From positions 1-64,000 of the forward strand of contig NZ_WFKJ01000003.1 of the NCBI RefSeq assembly GCF_009208075.1: DNA of 64,000 nt. The letters are read 5' to 3'. The translations under genes and the position numbers were made by a program. The notes below the pieces were generated by a model. The model was not told the origin of the DNA, made no database searches, and worked only from the letters and a program-made list of their open reading frames with translations. Numbering within the stretch: position 1 is the first letter of the stretch; the number at the start of each line of letters is the position of its first letter. Below, piece after piece: positions 18,977 through 28,380 of this stretch. The stretch comes from Poseidonibacter ostreae (GTDB lineage: Bacteria; Campylobacterota; Campylobacteria; Campylobacterales; Arcobacteraceae).

Positions 18977-18977
18977 A

Positions 18978-19427
18978 CTATCTTCCTATTTCTAAAATTC
19001 GTTTACTTACTTCTTTAAAATCTATTATTTCTAATCCAGCTTGAATTGAATCTTTTTTCTTATGTGCCCCAAAACCATAAGCCATTGGTGTTACATTCAT
19101 AGTATCATAAAATGCGGTTCTTGCATCTATCCATTTTGCAGTGTTAAAGTCATTTATCCAAATTATTGCATCATCTTTCCATTTAATATCTTGGTCTTTA
19201 AACCATAAAATAGTACAACCAATATCATCAAATACATATTTCTCTCCATCTTTTGGATTAATAACTTGTACTGTTTGATTTCTATCGCTTACAACCATAA
19301 TACATCTTTTACACATATCTCTATCCCAGTGAATATCATGTGCACCTGTTTTAACTTTTTTTTCACAAGCTGTGAATAAAAAGCTAAGTGATATAATTAA
19401 TATTAAAGAAGTTAATTTTTTATACAT
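18978..19427 (-). CDS. nosL: NosL copper-chaperone lipoprotein
   Basis: A 149-residue lipoprotein: signal peptide with lipobox FTAC, then DMCKRCIMVVSDRN, the Met-Cys-x2-Cys-x-Met site by which NosL binds Cu(I), and MAYGFGAHKK. NosL delivers copper for assembly of the CuZ site of nitrous oxide reductase in the periplasm. It is the last gene of the nosB-to-nosL run, 8 bases downstream of nosF. Confidence 0.88.
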   Translation of the reverse strand: MYKKLTSLILIISLSFLFTACEKKVKTGAHDIHWDRDMCKRCIMVVSDRNQTVQVINPKDGEKYVFDDIGCTILWFKDQDIKWKDDAIIWINDFNTAKWIDARTAFYDTMNVTPMAYGFGAHKKKDSIQAGLEIIDFKEVSKRILEIGR

Positions 19428-19435
19428 ATAAAATC

Positions 19436-20074
19436 CTATACTAACTCATCAGAGACAATTTTCCCTAAATCCATATATATTTGCCTATTAACTATTTCTT
19501 TTACTTCATCAAGTCTATGTGTAACAAATAAAAGAATTTTATCATCTTCATTTTGTTTTAAAAGTCTATAGAAATCATCACGTGCAACAGGATCTAGATT
19601 TGCTGTTGGTTCATCATATATTATGATATCACTTTTTTTAGCAAGTGAAATAGCAATAAGCATTTTTTGTTTCATTCCACCAGAGAGTTTAAAAAAAGAT
19701 TTATTTAAATTTGCTTTTAAATCAAGTTTCATCTCATTTGCATAATGCATTATAAGCTCACTATCTACATTTGAACTAGCTTCAATATATTGAATAAGCT
19801 CGTCTAAATTTAATTTAATAGGAGGTGGAAGTTGTGGTACAAAAGAGATACTATCTAATACTTCAACTCTTTGTTTAATTGGGTCTTTCCCATTTATTAA
19901 TACATTTCCAGAATTTGGATGATAGTATCCTAAGATAGACCTAATTAAAGTAGTCTTTCCAGCACCATTTGGTCCCATTAAAGCTATATAATTGTTTTTT
20001 TCAAACTGCACACTTACATTATCTAAAGAAACATGTGAGCCGAATTTTTTTGTTAAATTTGAAACCTGTATCAT
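19436..20074 (-). CDS. nosF: ABC transporter ATPase NosF
   Basis: A 212-residue ABC ATPase: Walker A GPNGAGKTT near residue 34, Q-loop SFVPQLPPP, signature LSGGMKQKM, Walker B IIIYDEPTANLD and the switch His in FVTHR. With NosD and NosY it forms the transporter complex that supports copper-site maturation of NosZ. Its membrane partner NosY is not adjacent but lies in a separate upstream operon at 28381-29208. It begins 1 base after the nosH stop. Confidence 0.92.
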   Translation of the reverse strand: MIQVSNLTKKFGSHVSLDNVSVQFEKNNYIALMGPNGAGKTTLIRSILGYYHPNSGNVLINGKDPIKQRVEVLDSISFVPQLPPPIKLNLDELIQYIEASSNVDSELIMHYANEMKLDLKANLNKSFFKLSGGMKQKMLIAISLAKKSDIIIYDEPTANLDPVARDDFYRLLKQNEDDKILLFVTHRLDEVKEIVNRQIYMDLGKIVSDELV

Positions 20075-20075
20075 T

Positions 20076-20981
20076 TTATACTAAACCTTTTAATCTAAAG
20101 TCAAATTTTAATGCATCAGCATGGCATACATCAATACATCTACCACAAAGAGTACAATCTGCACCTGTTACATACTGAGTTTTTATCCCTTTTTCTTCTC
20201 TTTGTTTATCATATTTTGCTTTTGTTAAATCTAATACTTGATTTTCAAAACATACATCATGACAAACCATACAATGGTCACAATTATCATTCCACTGAAC
20301 TCTTAAAGCACTTACTTTTCCAATATACCCATAAGTTGTTCCAATTGGACAAAGGTATGTACACCAAGCTCGTCTTGAAAAGAATACTTCAAGTAAAAAG
20401 ACGATTAAAACCCATCCAAGTGCTAAAGACCAACCATAAGCAATAAATCTACTTAATATTCCTACAACATTAAAAGTTTCAAAAACTAAATAGCCACTTG
20501 TAAATGCCATGATTATAAACATAAACCAAAATATATGTCTAACTCTATGATCAAATTTCCTCTCTTTTATTATCTTCTTAGTTACTAATGTATTATGAAG
20601 TTTTTCTCCAATCTCGCTAATAATTCCGTAAGGACAAACCCACGAACAATAACTCTTTCCTCCAACAAATAAATAAAATATTATAATTGTTGAAGTTCCA
20701 ATTATTACATTTATTGGAAGATGATAAGTTGCTAAAAAAACTTGTATTGTTGTAAAAGGATCAATTAAATGAAAGCCCAATATTCTTGAACCATTAAGAG
20801 TTCCCTCTAGTGTTTGTATATCTATTGCAAATGATAAAAAGAAAAGTAAATGAATTGAAATAACTACAATCCATCTTTTCATTCTATATGAAAAGAATGA
20901 TTTACCTTCTTTAGTTTTATCAAAAAATGTTGATAAAAAACTTGTATTTTTTATTGTCGCTCTTGTATTCCATTTATCCAT
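20076..20981 (-). CDS. nosH: NapH/NosH-type membrane iron-sulfur protein
   Basis: A 301-residue polyferredoxin with four to five membrane helices, two cytoplasmic CxxxCP motifs (CSWVCP and CTYLCP), and a C-terminal pair of 4Fe-4S sites (CDHCMVCHDVC and CTLCGRCIDVC). With NosG it is expected to pass electrons from menaquinol towards the periplasmic cytochromes that reduce NosZ. The gene sits between the two cytochrome genes and nosF, as in Wolinella-type clade II nos clusters. Confidence 0.88.
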   Translation of the reverse strand: MDKWNTRATIKNTSFLSTFFDKTKEGKSFFSYRMKRWIVVISIHLLFFLSFAIDIQTLEGTLNGSRILGFHLIDPFTTIQVFLATYHLPINVIIGTSTIIIFYLFVGGKSYCSWVCPYGIISEIGEKLHNTLVTKKIIKERKFDHRVRHIFWFMFIIMAFTSGYLVFETFNVVGILSRFIAYGWSLALGWVLIVFLLEVFFSRRAWCTYLCPIGTTYGYIGKVSALRVQWNDNCDHCMVCHDVCFENQVLDLTKAKYDKQREEKGIKTQYVTGADCTLCGRCIDVCHADALKFDFRLKGLV

Positions 20982-21006
20982 AATATTTTCCTAAAGCTTT
21001 TTTGTC

Positions 21007-21498
21007 TTATTTTGCTAAGGCATCTTTTTTTGCTTGAAATTGACCAATCTCTTTTGCAAAGGCTTTTAATTGTTCTTCGCTTGTATTAATTAGTAAACCT
21101 TTCATAATAAGGTTCTCTTTTCTACCAGCTTTAAAGTCAATTAAATCTTTTAATAGTTTTTCTTCACTTTGCCCAATTAATTTTGGACCCATAAGTTTTT
21201 TACCATTTTGCATACCAGACCCATTTCCACCATGACAAGATGAACATTTACTTTTATATTCGTTACTTACTTTAAACGATGCTGTATTACCAGCTTTATC
21301 TCTTAATGCTCTTAACTTATCTTCTTCTATATTTTTTTCTTCAACTTTTGTAATTTGTGTTTTAGGTGTATCAATATATTTCATATCTTCAATAACTTTT
21401 CCTGCTTCTCCACCTTGGAAAGCACGTCCAGTTATAAAAGTTAATGCCATAAGTCCTAAAACTACGATTGTTGATACTAATGCAATTATATTTTTCAT
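21007..21498 (-). CDS. nosC2: c-type cytochrome NosC2
   Basis: A 163-residue membrane-anchored monohaem cytochrome: an N-terminal hydrophobic helix (residues 4-24), haem motif CSSCHGG, and a distal Met, probably in MKGLLI. It overlaps the end of the preceding cytochrome gene by one base (TAATG), so the two are coupled. The likely role is electron delivery to NosZ. The numbering C1/C2 follows gene order in related clusters. Confidence 0.82.
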   Translation of the reverse strand: MKNIIALVSTIVVLGLMALTFITGRAFQGGEAGKVIEDMKYIDTPKTQITKVEEKNIEEDKLRALRDKAGNTASFKVSNEYKSKCSSCHGGNGSGMQNGKKLMGPKLIGQSEEKLLKDLIDFKAGRKENLIMKGLLINTSEEQLKAFAKEIGQFQAKKDALAK

Positions 21499-22103
21499 TA
21501 TAACTCCTTAATCTCTTTATTAAATTCAAAAATTTCATTTGCTATTTTTCTAATCTCTTCATCGCTCATTTGTTTTACTAATTCTGTCATTAAAACATTT
21601 GCTTTTGGATCTTCTTTAAATGTTTTTATTTTATTAAAAATAAAATCAGAATTTTTGTCTAATAATGAAGGACCAATTATTCCATTTGCATAATCATTAT
21701 GACAAGCTGAACACTTAACAATAAAATCTTTACTAAGTTTTTTTACAAGCATTGAAATCTTAACTTTTTCATATGGACTTCTTATATGCATATTTGCATC
21801 AATAGCACTTCTTTGAGCAACTCTTATTTTTGCATCTTTATTAGCAGGTTCAGTATTTGGATCATATTGTGTTTTTACACCATTATAATTGAAATAATAA
21901 GTCTCATTTTTATTGTTTTTAATATCTTTTTCTGCAACTTTTACTTCTTGTGCATTTTCATTTTTTTCAACTTCAATTACAAGTGCTTCTTGTTTAGATG
22001 CTACTTCAACTTTTTGTTTTACCTCAGTTTTCTCTTCTTTTTTATCTGAACATCCAATAATTGATATAATAATTGCTGTACTTAATATAATTTTTTTAAT
22101 CAT
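21498..22103 (-). CDS. nosC1: c-type cytochrome lipoprotein NosC1
   Basis: A 201-residue protein with a signal peptide and lipobox (SIIGCSDK), a Lys/Glu/Val-rich linker of about 60 residues, and a C-terminal cytochrome domain with haem motif CSACHN and a probable Met ligand in VLMTELVKQM. It starts inside the end of nosG (4-base overlap). It is probably a periplasmic electron carrier between NosG/H and NosZ. Confidence 0.82.
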   Translation of the reverse strand: MIKKIILSTAIIISIIGCSDKKEEKTEVKQKVEVASKQEALVIEVEKNENAQEVKVAEKDIKNNKNETYYFNYNGVKTQYDPNTEPANKDAKIRVAQRSAIDANMHIRSPYEKVKISMLVKKLSKDFIVKCSACHNDYANGIIGPSLLDKNSDFIFNKIKTFKEDPKANVLMTELVKQMSDEEIRKIANEIFEFNKEIKEL

Positions 22104-22846
22104 AATCTAATTCCTTCTTCATAATATTGTTTAAATGATAATTTAGGTTTTACAACAATTGCAGCTTGGTTTGCGGGACATAACTCTTCACAAACACCAC
22201 AACCAATACATCCCTCATAAACTTCAGGTTTCATACCACCATTTCCATTAGAAACCATGGCAATTGCACCATTAGAGTTAGGAATTGGACACATATCTGC
22301 ACAAATCGTACATTGTTTTTCTTCAAATGTATCTAGTTTTTCTAAAACATCTCTTTCTAATTGAGTAATATTTCTTTGATCATTTGTGAAATCATGAATT
22401 CTTTTACTATGTCCTTTAGGAACTAGTGTATTTGTCATTGCAAGGCATTTATTTGGAAATTCTAATACAGCTATTCCCATTTTTATATCTTCAGGTTTTT
22501 CGCATGAGTGATCAAGTGCACCTGTTGGACAGGCTAACACACAAGGAACTGCAGAACAAGCATAACATCCACGCTCCCTTGCATCTATATAAGGAGTTCC
22601 TATTCCATGACCTTTTGCAAAGTCTGCAAGTTTTATAGAGTGGTATGGACAAACTTGTAAACATTGTCCACATTTAATACAAAGTGCAAGAAACTCTTTT
22701 TCATTAACTGCCCCTGGTGGTCTTAATTTCATTTGTGCTTTTAAAGCATGTGGACTAAGAGCAATTCCTCCTCCAAGTGCAACAGCAAGCATTCCTAAAG
22801 TTGAGAATTTTATAAAGTTTCTTCTCTCATTTTTTATTTTTTCCAT
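22100..22846 (-). CDS. nosG: NapG/NosG-type periplasmic ferredoxin
   Basis: A 248-residue protein with a twin-arginine signal (RRNFIKFSTLGMLAVALGGG) and four 4Fe-4S motifs: CIKCGQCLQVCP, the CYACSAVPC and CPTG pair, CTICADMCPIP, and CIGCGVCEELCP. The Tat signal means it is exported folded. It is the partner of NosH in quinol-linked electron transfer to NosZ. It is followed by nosC1 with a 4-base overlap and preceded by nosD after 10 bases. Confidence 0.9.
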   Translation of the reverse strand: MEKIKNERRNFIKFSTLGMLAVALGGGIALSPHALKAQMKLRPPGAVNEKEFLALCIKCGQCLQVCPYHSIKLADFAKGHGIGTPYIDARERGCYACSAVPCVLACPTGALDHSCEKPEDIKMGIAVLEFPNKCLAMTNTLVPKGHSKRIHDFTNDQRNITQLERDVLEKLDTFEEKQCTICADMCPIPNSNGAIAMVSNGNGGMKPEVYEGCIGCGVCEELCPANQAAIVVKPKLSFKQYYEEGIRL

Positions 22847-22856
22847 TATAAAGCCT

Positions 22857-24068
22857 TTACATCTTTAATTTTGGTTCTGTATCTTCTAAAAGAAATACAG
22901 GTTGTGAAAAAGGTGCTAATTTTGAAAGAAAATTAAGAAGTGAAATTACAGGTGAACCATAAAAGAATTTTACATCTTTATTGTACATCCATAATTGGTC
23001 AGCGTATTGGAATACTTTATGCGAAGTATCTCCAATATTGTCACCATCTTTATCAAATCCTTCATAATTATCCCAGTAATTTCCAAGAATTTCATTCTCA
23101 TTTGTTTTAGCACCTCTACTATCATTTACAATATCTTCAATATTTCCTAGAATTGTATTTTTTTTGATTACATTATTTTCACTAAGCGAATGAAAATGTA
23201 ATGCTTCTGAGTTATATAAAATCTTATTATTATTTATCCAGTTTTTTGTATCAGGTTCAAAAGGAGATCTATCTATATAAATTCCTTGTGCACAATAAAT
23301 TATTGTATTATCCTCAAGTGTAAAGTTTGAAACATCTTTTAATCCAATACCCATTCCAGTTGCTCCTTGTGAGCTAGTAATAGTATTACCTGTAGCAATT
23401 GTATCTTTACTATACATAAAGAAAATTCCTACAGAATTTAATTTATAATTATTGTCTTTAACTATATTTTTACCTGCATACATAAAATGAAGTGAGTATC
23501 TATTTTGTTCCCCATAATTACTTAAAATTTGATTTCCATGTGAATACCAAACAACCATATCTCTTGATTTAATAAGTTTATTGTTTTTTACAATATTGTC
23601 ATTTGAATACCAAAGTCTAAGTCCATCACCTCTAAGACCTAATTCTAAATCTTTTGAAGTAATATAGTTATTTGAAAAAAGTGAGTTATTTGTCATTGCA
23701 ATATCAATTCCAAATAAAGAGTCTTTGATAATACAGTCTGATATTTCAGATTGTTTAGAGTTTGATATTTTAATAGCAGCATCTAAACTATCGTGCCTAT
23801 TTCCACTTCCTACAATTGTAAGGTTTCTAAGAGTTACATAAGGACCTGTAATTGTAATTACAGTTCCAGTTTGTTCCCCATCAATAATAACACCATCTTC
23901 TTTTCCAATAATAGTTATTGGTTTATCTATTTTTATAGAACCTTTATAAACTCCTTTTGGAAGTTTTAGTATAGATCCACTTGGTGCTTTATCTATTGCA
24001 TCTTGCAATAAGTTTGCAGATAAAACATTAAAAAAGATAAAAGAAAGTGTAAGGATTATTTTAAACAT
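22857..24068 (-). CDS. nosD: Periplasmic copper-maturation protein NosD
   Basis: A 403-residue exported protein with a signal peptide (MFKIILTLSFIFFNVLSA) and a right-handed parallel beta-helix built from repeated N/D-rich CASH-type strands (SNNYITSK, SNDNIVKNNKLI, SENNVIKKNTILGN). It ends with the DGDNIGDTSHKVFQYADQLWMY segment typical of NosD. It works with the NosF/NosY transporter in assembly of the NosZ CuZ cluster. Length is normal. Confidence 0.92.
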   Translation of the reverse strand: MFKIILTLSFIFFNVLSANLLQDAIDKAPSGSILKLPKGVYKGSIKIDKPITIIGKEDGVIIDGEQTGTVITITGPYVTLRNLTIVGSGNRHDSLDAAIKISNSKQSEISDCIIKDSLFGIDIAMTNNSLFSNNYITSKDLELGLRGDGLRLWYSNDNIVKNNKLIKSRDMVVWYSHGNQILSNYGEQNRYSLHFMYAGKNIVKDNNYKLNSVGIFFMYSKDTIATGNTITSSQGATGMGIGLKDVSNFTLEDNTIIYCAQGIYIDRSPFEPDTKNWINNNKILYNSEALHFHSLSENNVIKKNTILGNIEDIVNDSRGAKTNENEILGNYWDNYEGFDKDGDNIGDTSHKVFQYADQLWMYNKDVKFFYGSPVISLLNFLSKLAPFSQPVFLLEDTEPKLKM

Positions 24069-24076
24069 TTATTACC

Positions 24077-24859
24077 TTATTGTCCTGATTCTTTCATAGC
24101 TTTGTTTTTTGCTAATATTGCTAGAAGACTAAATAGTCCAATTGCTAATAAAGCATAAAAACCAATTGTTGGATAAGAGTGTGTTGTAAACTGTGCAATC
24201 TTTCCATCACCAAAAACTGTTGGCATAAAAGGTTTAATTTTAAAGGCACCCCAGTCATGTAAATTATGTCCAAACCAATATAACCAATAAGAGTAATCTG
24301 CTATAAATAATAGTGGTAATGATGCTGGTATTATCATAACTTTTGTTAATATCTTTTTATCATATATAATAAAAAATATCATAAATAGTGATAAACCTAA
24401 TAGTGCATAAATACCAATTTCTCTTTCAAGTTGTCCACCTCTCCACATTGGATCCATTCCAACATAGTGGTTAATAGTATTCATCTCATGAACTTCACCT
24501 GAAAATCCATCAAAGTGAAAATACACAGGAATCCCTTCAGGAAATGCTTCTTTAGGATAGTTTGGAGCTTCTAATGAACAAGACCAAATTGGAAGTGATG
24601 CCACACCAATTTCTGAAGATGTTTCAATCATTTGCATTAAATCATTGTGTGCTTCTTTTGGTGTTGTTGTACTTTTGTATCTTCCTTGATTATAAAGATT
24701 CCAAACTGTAACAGCCATTGGTGAGATTTCATCTATCTTCTCATCATGTATTTTATTTAATGTCCCATGAAAACTAATCATTGGGAAAGTAAATGCCAGT
24801 GTCATAATAATTAATGCAAGTGATGCAAATATCTTTGCTTTGATAAAACTTGGATGCAT
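24077..24859 (-). CDS. nosB: NosB membrane protein
   Basis: A 260-residue membrane protein with an N-terminal helix (about 10-28), a ~110-residue periplasmic loop and three C-terminal helices, matching NosB, a protein found next to nosZ in clade II clusters of Wolinella and Campylobacter. Its biochemical role is not firmly established; a part in electron transfer or assembly is assumed. It has its own FNR-type box at 24966-24979, and a terminator separates it from nosZ, so it probably leads a second nos transcript (nosB-D-G-C1-C2-H-F-L). Confidence 0.82.
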   Translation of the reverse strand: MHPSFIKAKIFASLALIIMTLAFTFPMISFHGTLNKIHDEKIDEISPMAVTVWNLYNQGRYKSTTTPKEAHNDLMQMIETSSEIGVASLPIWSCSLEAPNYPKEAFPEGIPVYFHFDGFSGEVHEMNTINHYVGMDPMWRGGQLEREIGIYALLGLSLFMIFFIIYDKKILTKVMIIPASLPLLFIADYSYWLYWFGHNLHDWGAFKIKPFMPTVFGDGKIAQFTTHSYPTIGFYALLAIGLFSLLAILAKNKAMKESGQ

Positions 24860-24965
24860 TTGATTATCCTTTCTATTTTAAAGTACTAAGTTATAAGTTA
24901 AACTTATAACTAATAGCTTAATACTAATTATAAAGATAGCTTATCTAAAAGCTTAGATTTTAGTG

Positions 24966-24979
24966 TTGATACTTGTCAA
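24966..24979. promoter_or_regulatory. FNR/CRP-family box ahead of nosB
   Basis: TTGATACTTGTCAA is a TTGA-N6-TCAA palindrome, about 107 bases before the nosB start and just beyond the nosZ terminator. It matches the recognition pattern of FNR/CRP-family regulators. Confidence 0.55.
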
Positions 24980-24981
24980 TA

Positions 24982-25013
24982 AAAAAAGGAAGAGTTTTAC
25001 TTCTTCCTTTTTA
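24982..25013 (-). terminator. Terminator after nosZ
   Basis: AAAAAGGAAG pairs with CTTCCTTTTT around a short loop, with T-runs on both strands. It lies 28 bases past the nosZ stop and separates nosZ from nosB. Confidence 0.7.
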
Positions 25014-25040
25014 TTTTTTTAATTCATAATAATATTTATT

Positions 25041-27638
25041 TTAGAATAGGTTGGCGTTTTCGTCAATCCATTTTAAATATTCAATAATATCTTTAGTCTC
25101 TTTTTCACTCATGTTTTGATCAGGCATTTTTAAGTTAAAGTAATCAATCATACCTTTAACATAAGCATCATCATACATAGTTTCTGGATGCATAATAAAT
25201 TTACTTACCCATTTCTCACCATTTTCATGTCTTTGTAATACACCTGTTAAATCAGGACCTGATGAAACTTTTCCTATTACGTGACAACCATTACAACCAC
25301 CCTCAGCAAATGCAGTAGCACCTCGTGCTGCAGCTGGACTTTGTTTAGTAGCAATTTTTGTAACTAATGTATCTTTTGCTCTAATTCCAACATCAGCTGT
25401 TTTAACCATTAATTGCCAAATCATACCTTCGTGAAGAATAGCTTTTTCAACATCACCACTTTTAAGTGCTTCATCAGCTTTTTTCTTTTCAGCTGGGATT
25501 TGTCCATATTGGTCAAAAGCATCAGTAACTAAGTTAGCAACTGTTTCATGTTTATCAAAACCATTAGCTTTTAAGAAGGCAACAACTGATTGAATAACAG
25601 AATCTGTAGCTGCATTAACTGCAACTGCTTTGTCATATTCAGCTTTTAACTCTTCAGGACTCATTGTTTTCATTTTCATTTTTGTAGCAGAAACATATTT
25701 CTTATTAGGATCTTTTACCATCATATATCCCATCATCTCTAGGTGAAGAGCTGAACAGAATTCTGTACAATAGTAAGGGAAAACACCCTCGATATCAGCA
25801 ACAAATTCCATAGTAGTAGTTTCACCTGGTTCTAATGAAGCATGTTGATCAAATCCACCAATAGTAAATCCATGTGTTTCATCTTGAGCACGCTCTAAGT
25901 TTGTCATATGCATAGTTACTAAATCACCTTTATTAACTGTGATTCTTTCAGGATTAATATGAGATCTTACAAATGTAGCATAAATAGTTACATGATTTCC
26001 ATCTCTTTCAATTCTTTCTTGACCAGCAAGTGTTTTACCAATATGTTGTTTACCAGTTTTAGAGTTTGTCCCCATTTTATATCTTACATGTGGGTGTAAT
26101 TTTTCAGCTCTAATTGCAACTGCTTGATGTGGTTCACCTAAAGGTAAAGGCATATCAACAAGTAAATCCATTGTTTTACCAGAAATATCAATTAACTGGT
26201 GATTTTGTGGATGTAAAGGACCAACATTTTGGAATCTATCAATTGCTAATTTATTTAAAGCAATAATATAATCACCTTGAGGATCTGAAGTTTTACCTTC
26301 CATACCAGCTAAGTGACCAATGTTATAGTGAACATTCTCTTTATCTAAAACTTTTAAGTCTTTATAGTTCCATTTTACAACTTGTGAATCAACGTATAAA
26401 GAAGTATAAACTTCTCCATCTACATTTGAATATTGAGTATGTAAAGGCCCAAGTCCTAATTCAGCTTGACCATGTAAAGATTTTTTCATATCTAAAATTG
26501 GAATACCGTATGGATCTTTCCCAATAAATTCTTTATTATCAATTTGTTTTTTTATTTTTTCAAAAGAGTAAACAGATGCATGCGTATCTAATTTACCACA
26601 AACAATCATATATTTTCCATCAGGAGAAACATCAACACCATGAGGTGATTTTGGTTCAGGAATTAAGAATAAAGCGTTATTTTTAACAGCAACTTCCATT
26701 GGAATAATAGGGTGACCATTTACAATTTTTACATTCTTTGGATCTTTTGCAACTTCTGCAAGTTTTTTCCAGTTATATACATGTAAAAAGTCAGTATCAT
26801 TTCTAGACATTCCTGCTTCATTTGGTGGATTACCAATTTCAATCCCACCTGTATACATCTCTGTATTAAATGAGTTTGTAAATCCCCAACCATAACTTGC
26901 ACCTTTACCAGCATCTGATAAATCTTGATGATATGGAGGCATTTCTATTGTATAAGAATCTTTTGGCTTAATTCGACCAATTTTATGATCAAATTTCCAC
27001 ATTGTAACTCCACCTCTATAAGACTCTTTATAATCATCTATTGAGTGATAGTTATTATCATATGGTGCTGCATATTGAGATGCTTCAATAATATACTCTG
27101 AGTTTGGTGTGAAGAAAGCTCCACCATGATTTGATTTAAATACTGGGTTTGGAACAATTTGTTTAGTTTCAAAATCTTCTAAATCAAGAACAGCAATTCT
27201 TGGATTAGCTTTGTCATTAATTGCTAACCATTTACCATCATATTTACCATCAATCTCAGAAAGTGCAGGGTGATGTGTATCTCCCCAGTTTATCTCTTTT
27301 CCTCTTACATTACCTTGTCTTAAAATAGCTAATGAATCTTTATCATAACCATATCCTTGCCATGGCTCTGGTGTAAATACAGCAATATATTTTAATATTC
27401 TCATTGAAGGAACACCATAAACAATTACTTGTCCAGATTGTCCACCTGAAGAGAAAACAACATATTTATCTTTAACCCCTGTAGGATTATATGTTTTTGC
27501 AGCTCGAATTACATCAATTTCAGACAAACCTCTTTCTTTCATTACTTTTGATAATTCACCATCTGCTGCATGAATTGCAGTTACAGCTAGAGTAGTTCCT
27601 AAAAGTAAAGAAGAGATTTTACTAAGTACTGGTTTCAT
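25041..27638 (-). CDS. nosZ: Nitrous oxide reductase, clade II, cytochrome c fusion
   Basis: An 865-residue periplasmic enzyme reducing N2O to N2. The signal peptide (ISSLLLGTTLAVTAIHA) is Sec-type, without twin Arg, which marks clade II. The beta-propeller carries the CuZ histidines (WGDTHHPALS, NHGGAFF, PHGVDVSPDG, GPLHTQYS, GHLAG). The CuA site is CTEFCSALHLEMM at about residues 623-635. A C-terminal extension with a haem motif CNGCH near 780 makes the cytochrome c fusion typical of epsilonproteobacterial NosZ. An FNR-type box lies about 100 bases upstream. A terminator follows, so much of the transcript may be monocistronic. Confidence 0.97.
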   Translation of the reverse strand: MKPVLSKISSLLLGTTLAVTAIHAADGELSKVMKERGLSEIDVIRAAKTYNPTGVKDKYVVFSSGGQSGQVIVYGVPSMRILKYIAVFTPEPWQGYGYDKDSLAILRQGNVRGKEINWGDTHHPALSEIDGKYDGKWLAINDKANPRIAVLDLEDFETKQIVPNPVFKSNHGGAFFTPNSEYIIEASQYAAPYDNNYHSIDDYKESYRGGVTMWKFDHKIGRIKPKDSYTIEMPPYHQDLSDAGKGASYGWGFTNSFNTEMYTGGIEIGNPPNEAGMSRNDTDFLHVYNWKKLAEVAKDPKNVKIVNGHPIIPMEVAVKNNALFLIPEPKSPHGVDVSPDGKYMIVCGKLDTHASVYSFEKIKKQIDNKEFIGKDPYGIPILDMKKSLHGQAELGLGPLHTQYSNVDGEVYTSLYVDSQVVKWNYKDLKVLDKENVHYNIGHLAGMEGKTSDPQGDYIIALNKLAIDRFQNVGPLHPQNHQLIDISGKTMDLLVDMPLPLGEPHQAVAIRAEKLHPHVRYKMGTNSKTGKQHIGKTLAGQERIERDGNHVTIYATFVRSHINPERITVNKGDLVTMHMTNLERAQDETHGFTIGGFDQHASLEPGETTTMEFVADIEGVFPYYCTEFCSALHLEMMGYMMVKDPNKKYVSATKMKMKTMSPEELKAEYDKAVAVNAATDSVIQSVVAFLKANGFDKHETVANLVTDAFDQYGQIPAEKKKADEALKSGDVEKAILHEGMIWQLMVKTADVGIRAKDTLVTKIATKQSPAAARGATAFAEGGCNGCHVIGKVSSGPDLTGVLQRHENGEKWVSKFIMHPETMYDDAYVKGMIDYFNLKMPDQNMSEKETKDIIEYLKWIDENANLF

Positions 27639-27730
27639 CTTAAAACTCCTTTCCTTGTGTATTAGTTTTTTTTAATAATGTATTTATTAAAAACAATCTC
27701 TAATTTTACTAGTAAGGAGTATGCATAAAA

Positions 27731-27744
27731 ATGACACATATCAA
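27731..27744. promoter_or_regulatory. FNR-like box ahead of nosZ
   Basis: ATGACACATATCAA contains TGA-N6-TCA and matches the box ahead of nosY (TTGACATATATCAA) at 12 of 14 positions. It is about 95-105 bases before the nosZ start. Confidence 0.5.
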
Positions 27745-27825
27745 GAAAGTGTTAATTTAGTGTTAAATCTAATTAACTTAAGAGTATTTTATAGAATTAT
27801 TTTGTGTATAAAAGTTACACTGCCT

Positions 27826-27866
27826 AAATAAAGGGGATTTGAAGAGTTTCAAATTCCCTTTTATTT
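27826..27866 (-). terminator. Terminator after the nosY operon
   Basis: A long stem (ATAAAGGGGATTTGAA against TTCAAATTCCCTTTTAT, with small bulges) lies at the stop end of the NosL-like gene and separates the nosY operon from the nosZ promoter. Confidence 0.7.
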
Positions 27867-27867
27867 A

Positions 27868-28365
27868 TTACATTCTGCCATTAAGTAATTTAATTAGTCC
27901 ATTACTTACTTCTGAGAATCTAAATATTCTTTTTCCATTTTCATTGTTTTTAAAGTTTAATGCATCTTCTTTTGTCTCAAAAGAGGGTAAGTCATCACCT
28001 GCTGGTGAAATTTTACGAGAACCATAAACATAATATGCTTTTTTTGCATCAATAATTTTATGTGTTTTAAAATCAGTAACATAAATGTTTTCTAAATCAT
28101 CAACAGTTTTAGCATCAAATGCTTTCCACTTAAAAGGAGTAAAATAAAATTCAAACATAGATTTTGGTGATGAAAAGTATGCAGACTTTTTATTTGAAAA
28201 CTCAACTTTTGTAGCCCATGCAGGATTTTTATATACTTTAAGTTTTCGTAGTTCCGTTACAGTTTCTTTATTGAAGTCCATTATTTTTTTATCACTGTTT
28301 GCAGTAACTGAAACAGTAAATAGTGTACTTGTAATTATAAGTGTATTAAGTAATTTTTTTAGCAT
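27868..28365 (-). CDS. NosL-family-like exported protein without Cys site
   Basis: A 165-residue protein with a Sec signal peptide (LNTLIITSTLFTVSVTA). The C-terminal half reads AYYVYGSRKISPAGDDLPSF followed by ETKEDALNF and ends in FRFSEV, the pattern at the end of NosL (ySPmGpdlvPf...eDA..F). The N-terminal copper-binding Cys motif is absent and it is not a lipoprotein. It lies 15 bases downstream of nosY. It may be a second NosL-type accessory factor for NosZ; the exact role is unknown. Confidence 0.65.
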   Translation of the reverse strand: MLKKLLNTLIITSTLFTVSVTANSDKKIMDFNKETVTELRKLKVYKNPAWATKVEFSNKKSAYFSSPKSMFEFYFTPFKWKAFDAKTVDDLENIYVTDFKTHKIIDAKKAYYVYGSRKISPAGDDLPSFETKEDALNFKNNENGKRIFRFSEVSNGLIKLLNGRM

Positions 28366-28380
28366 TTTTATGTGTTCCTT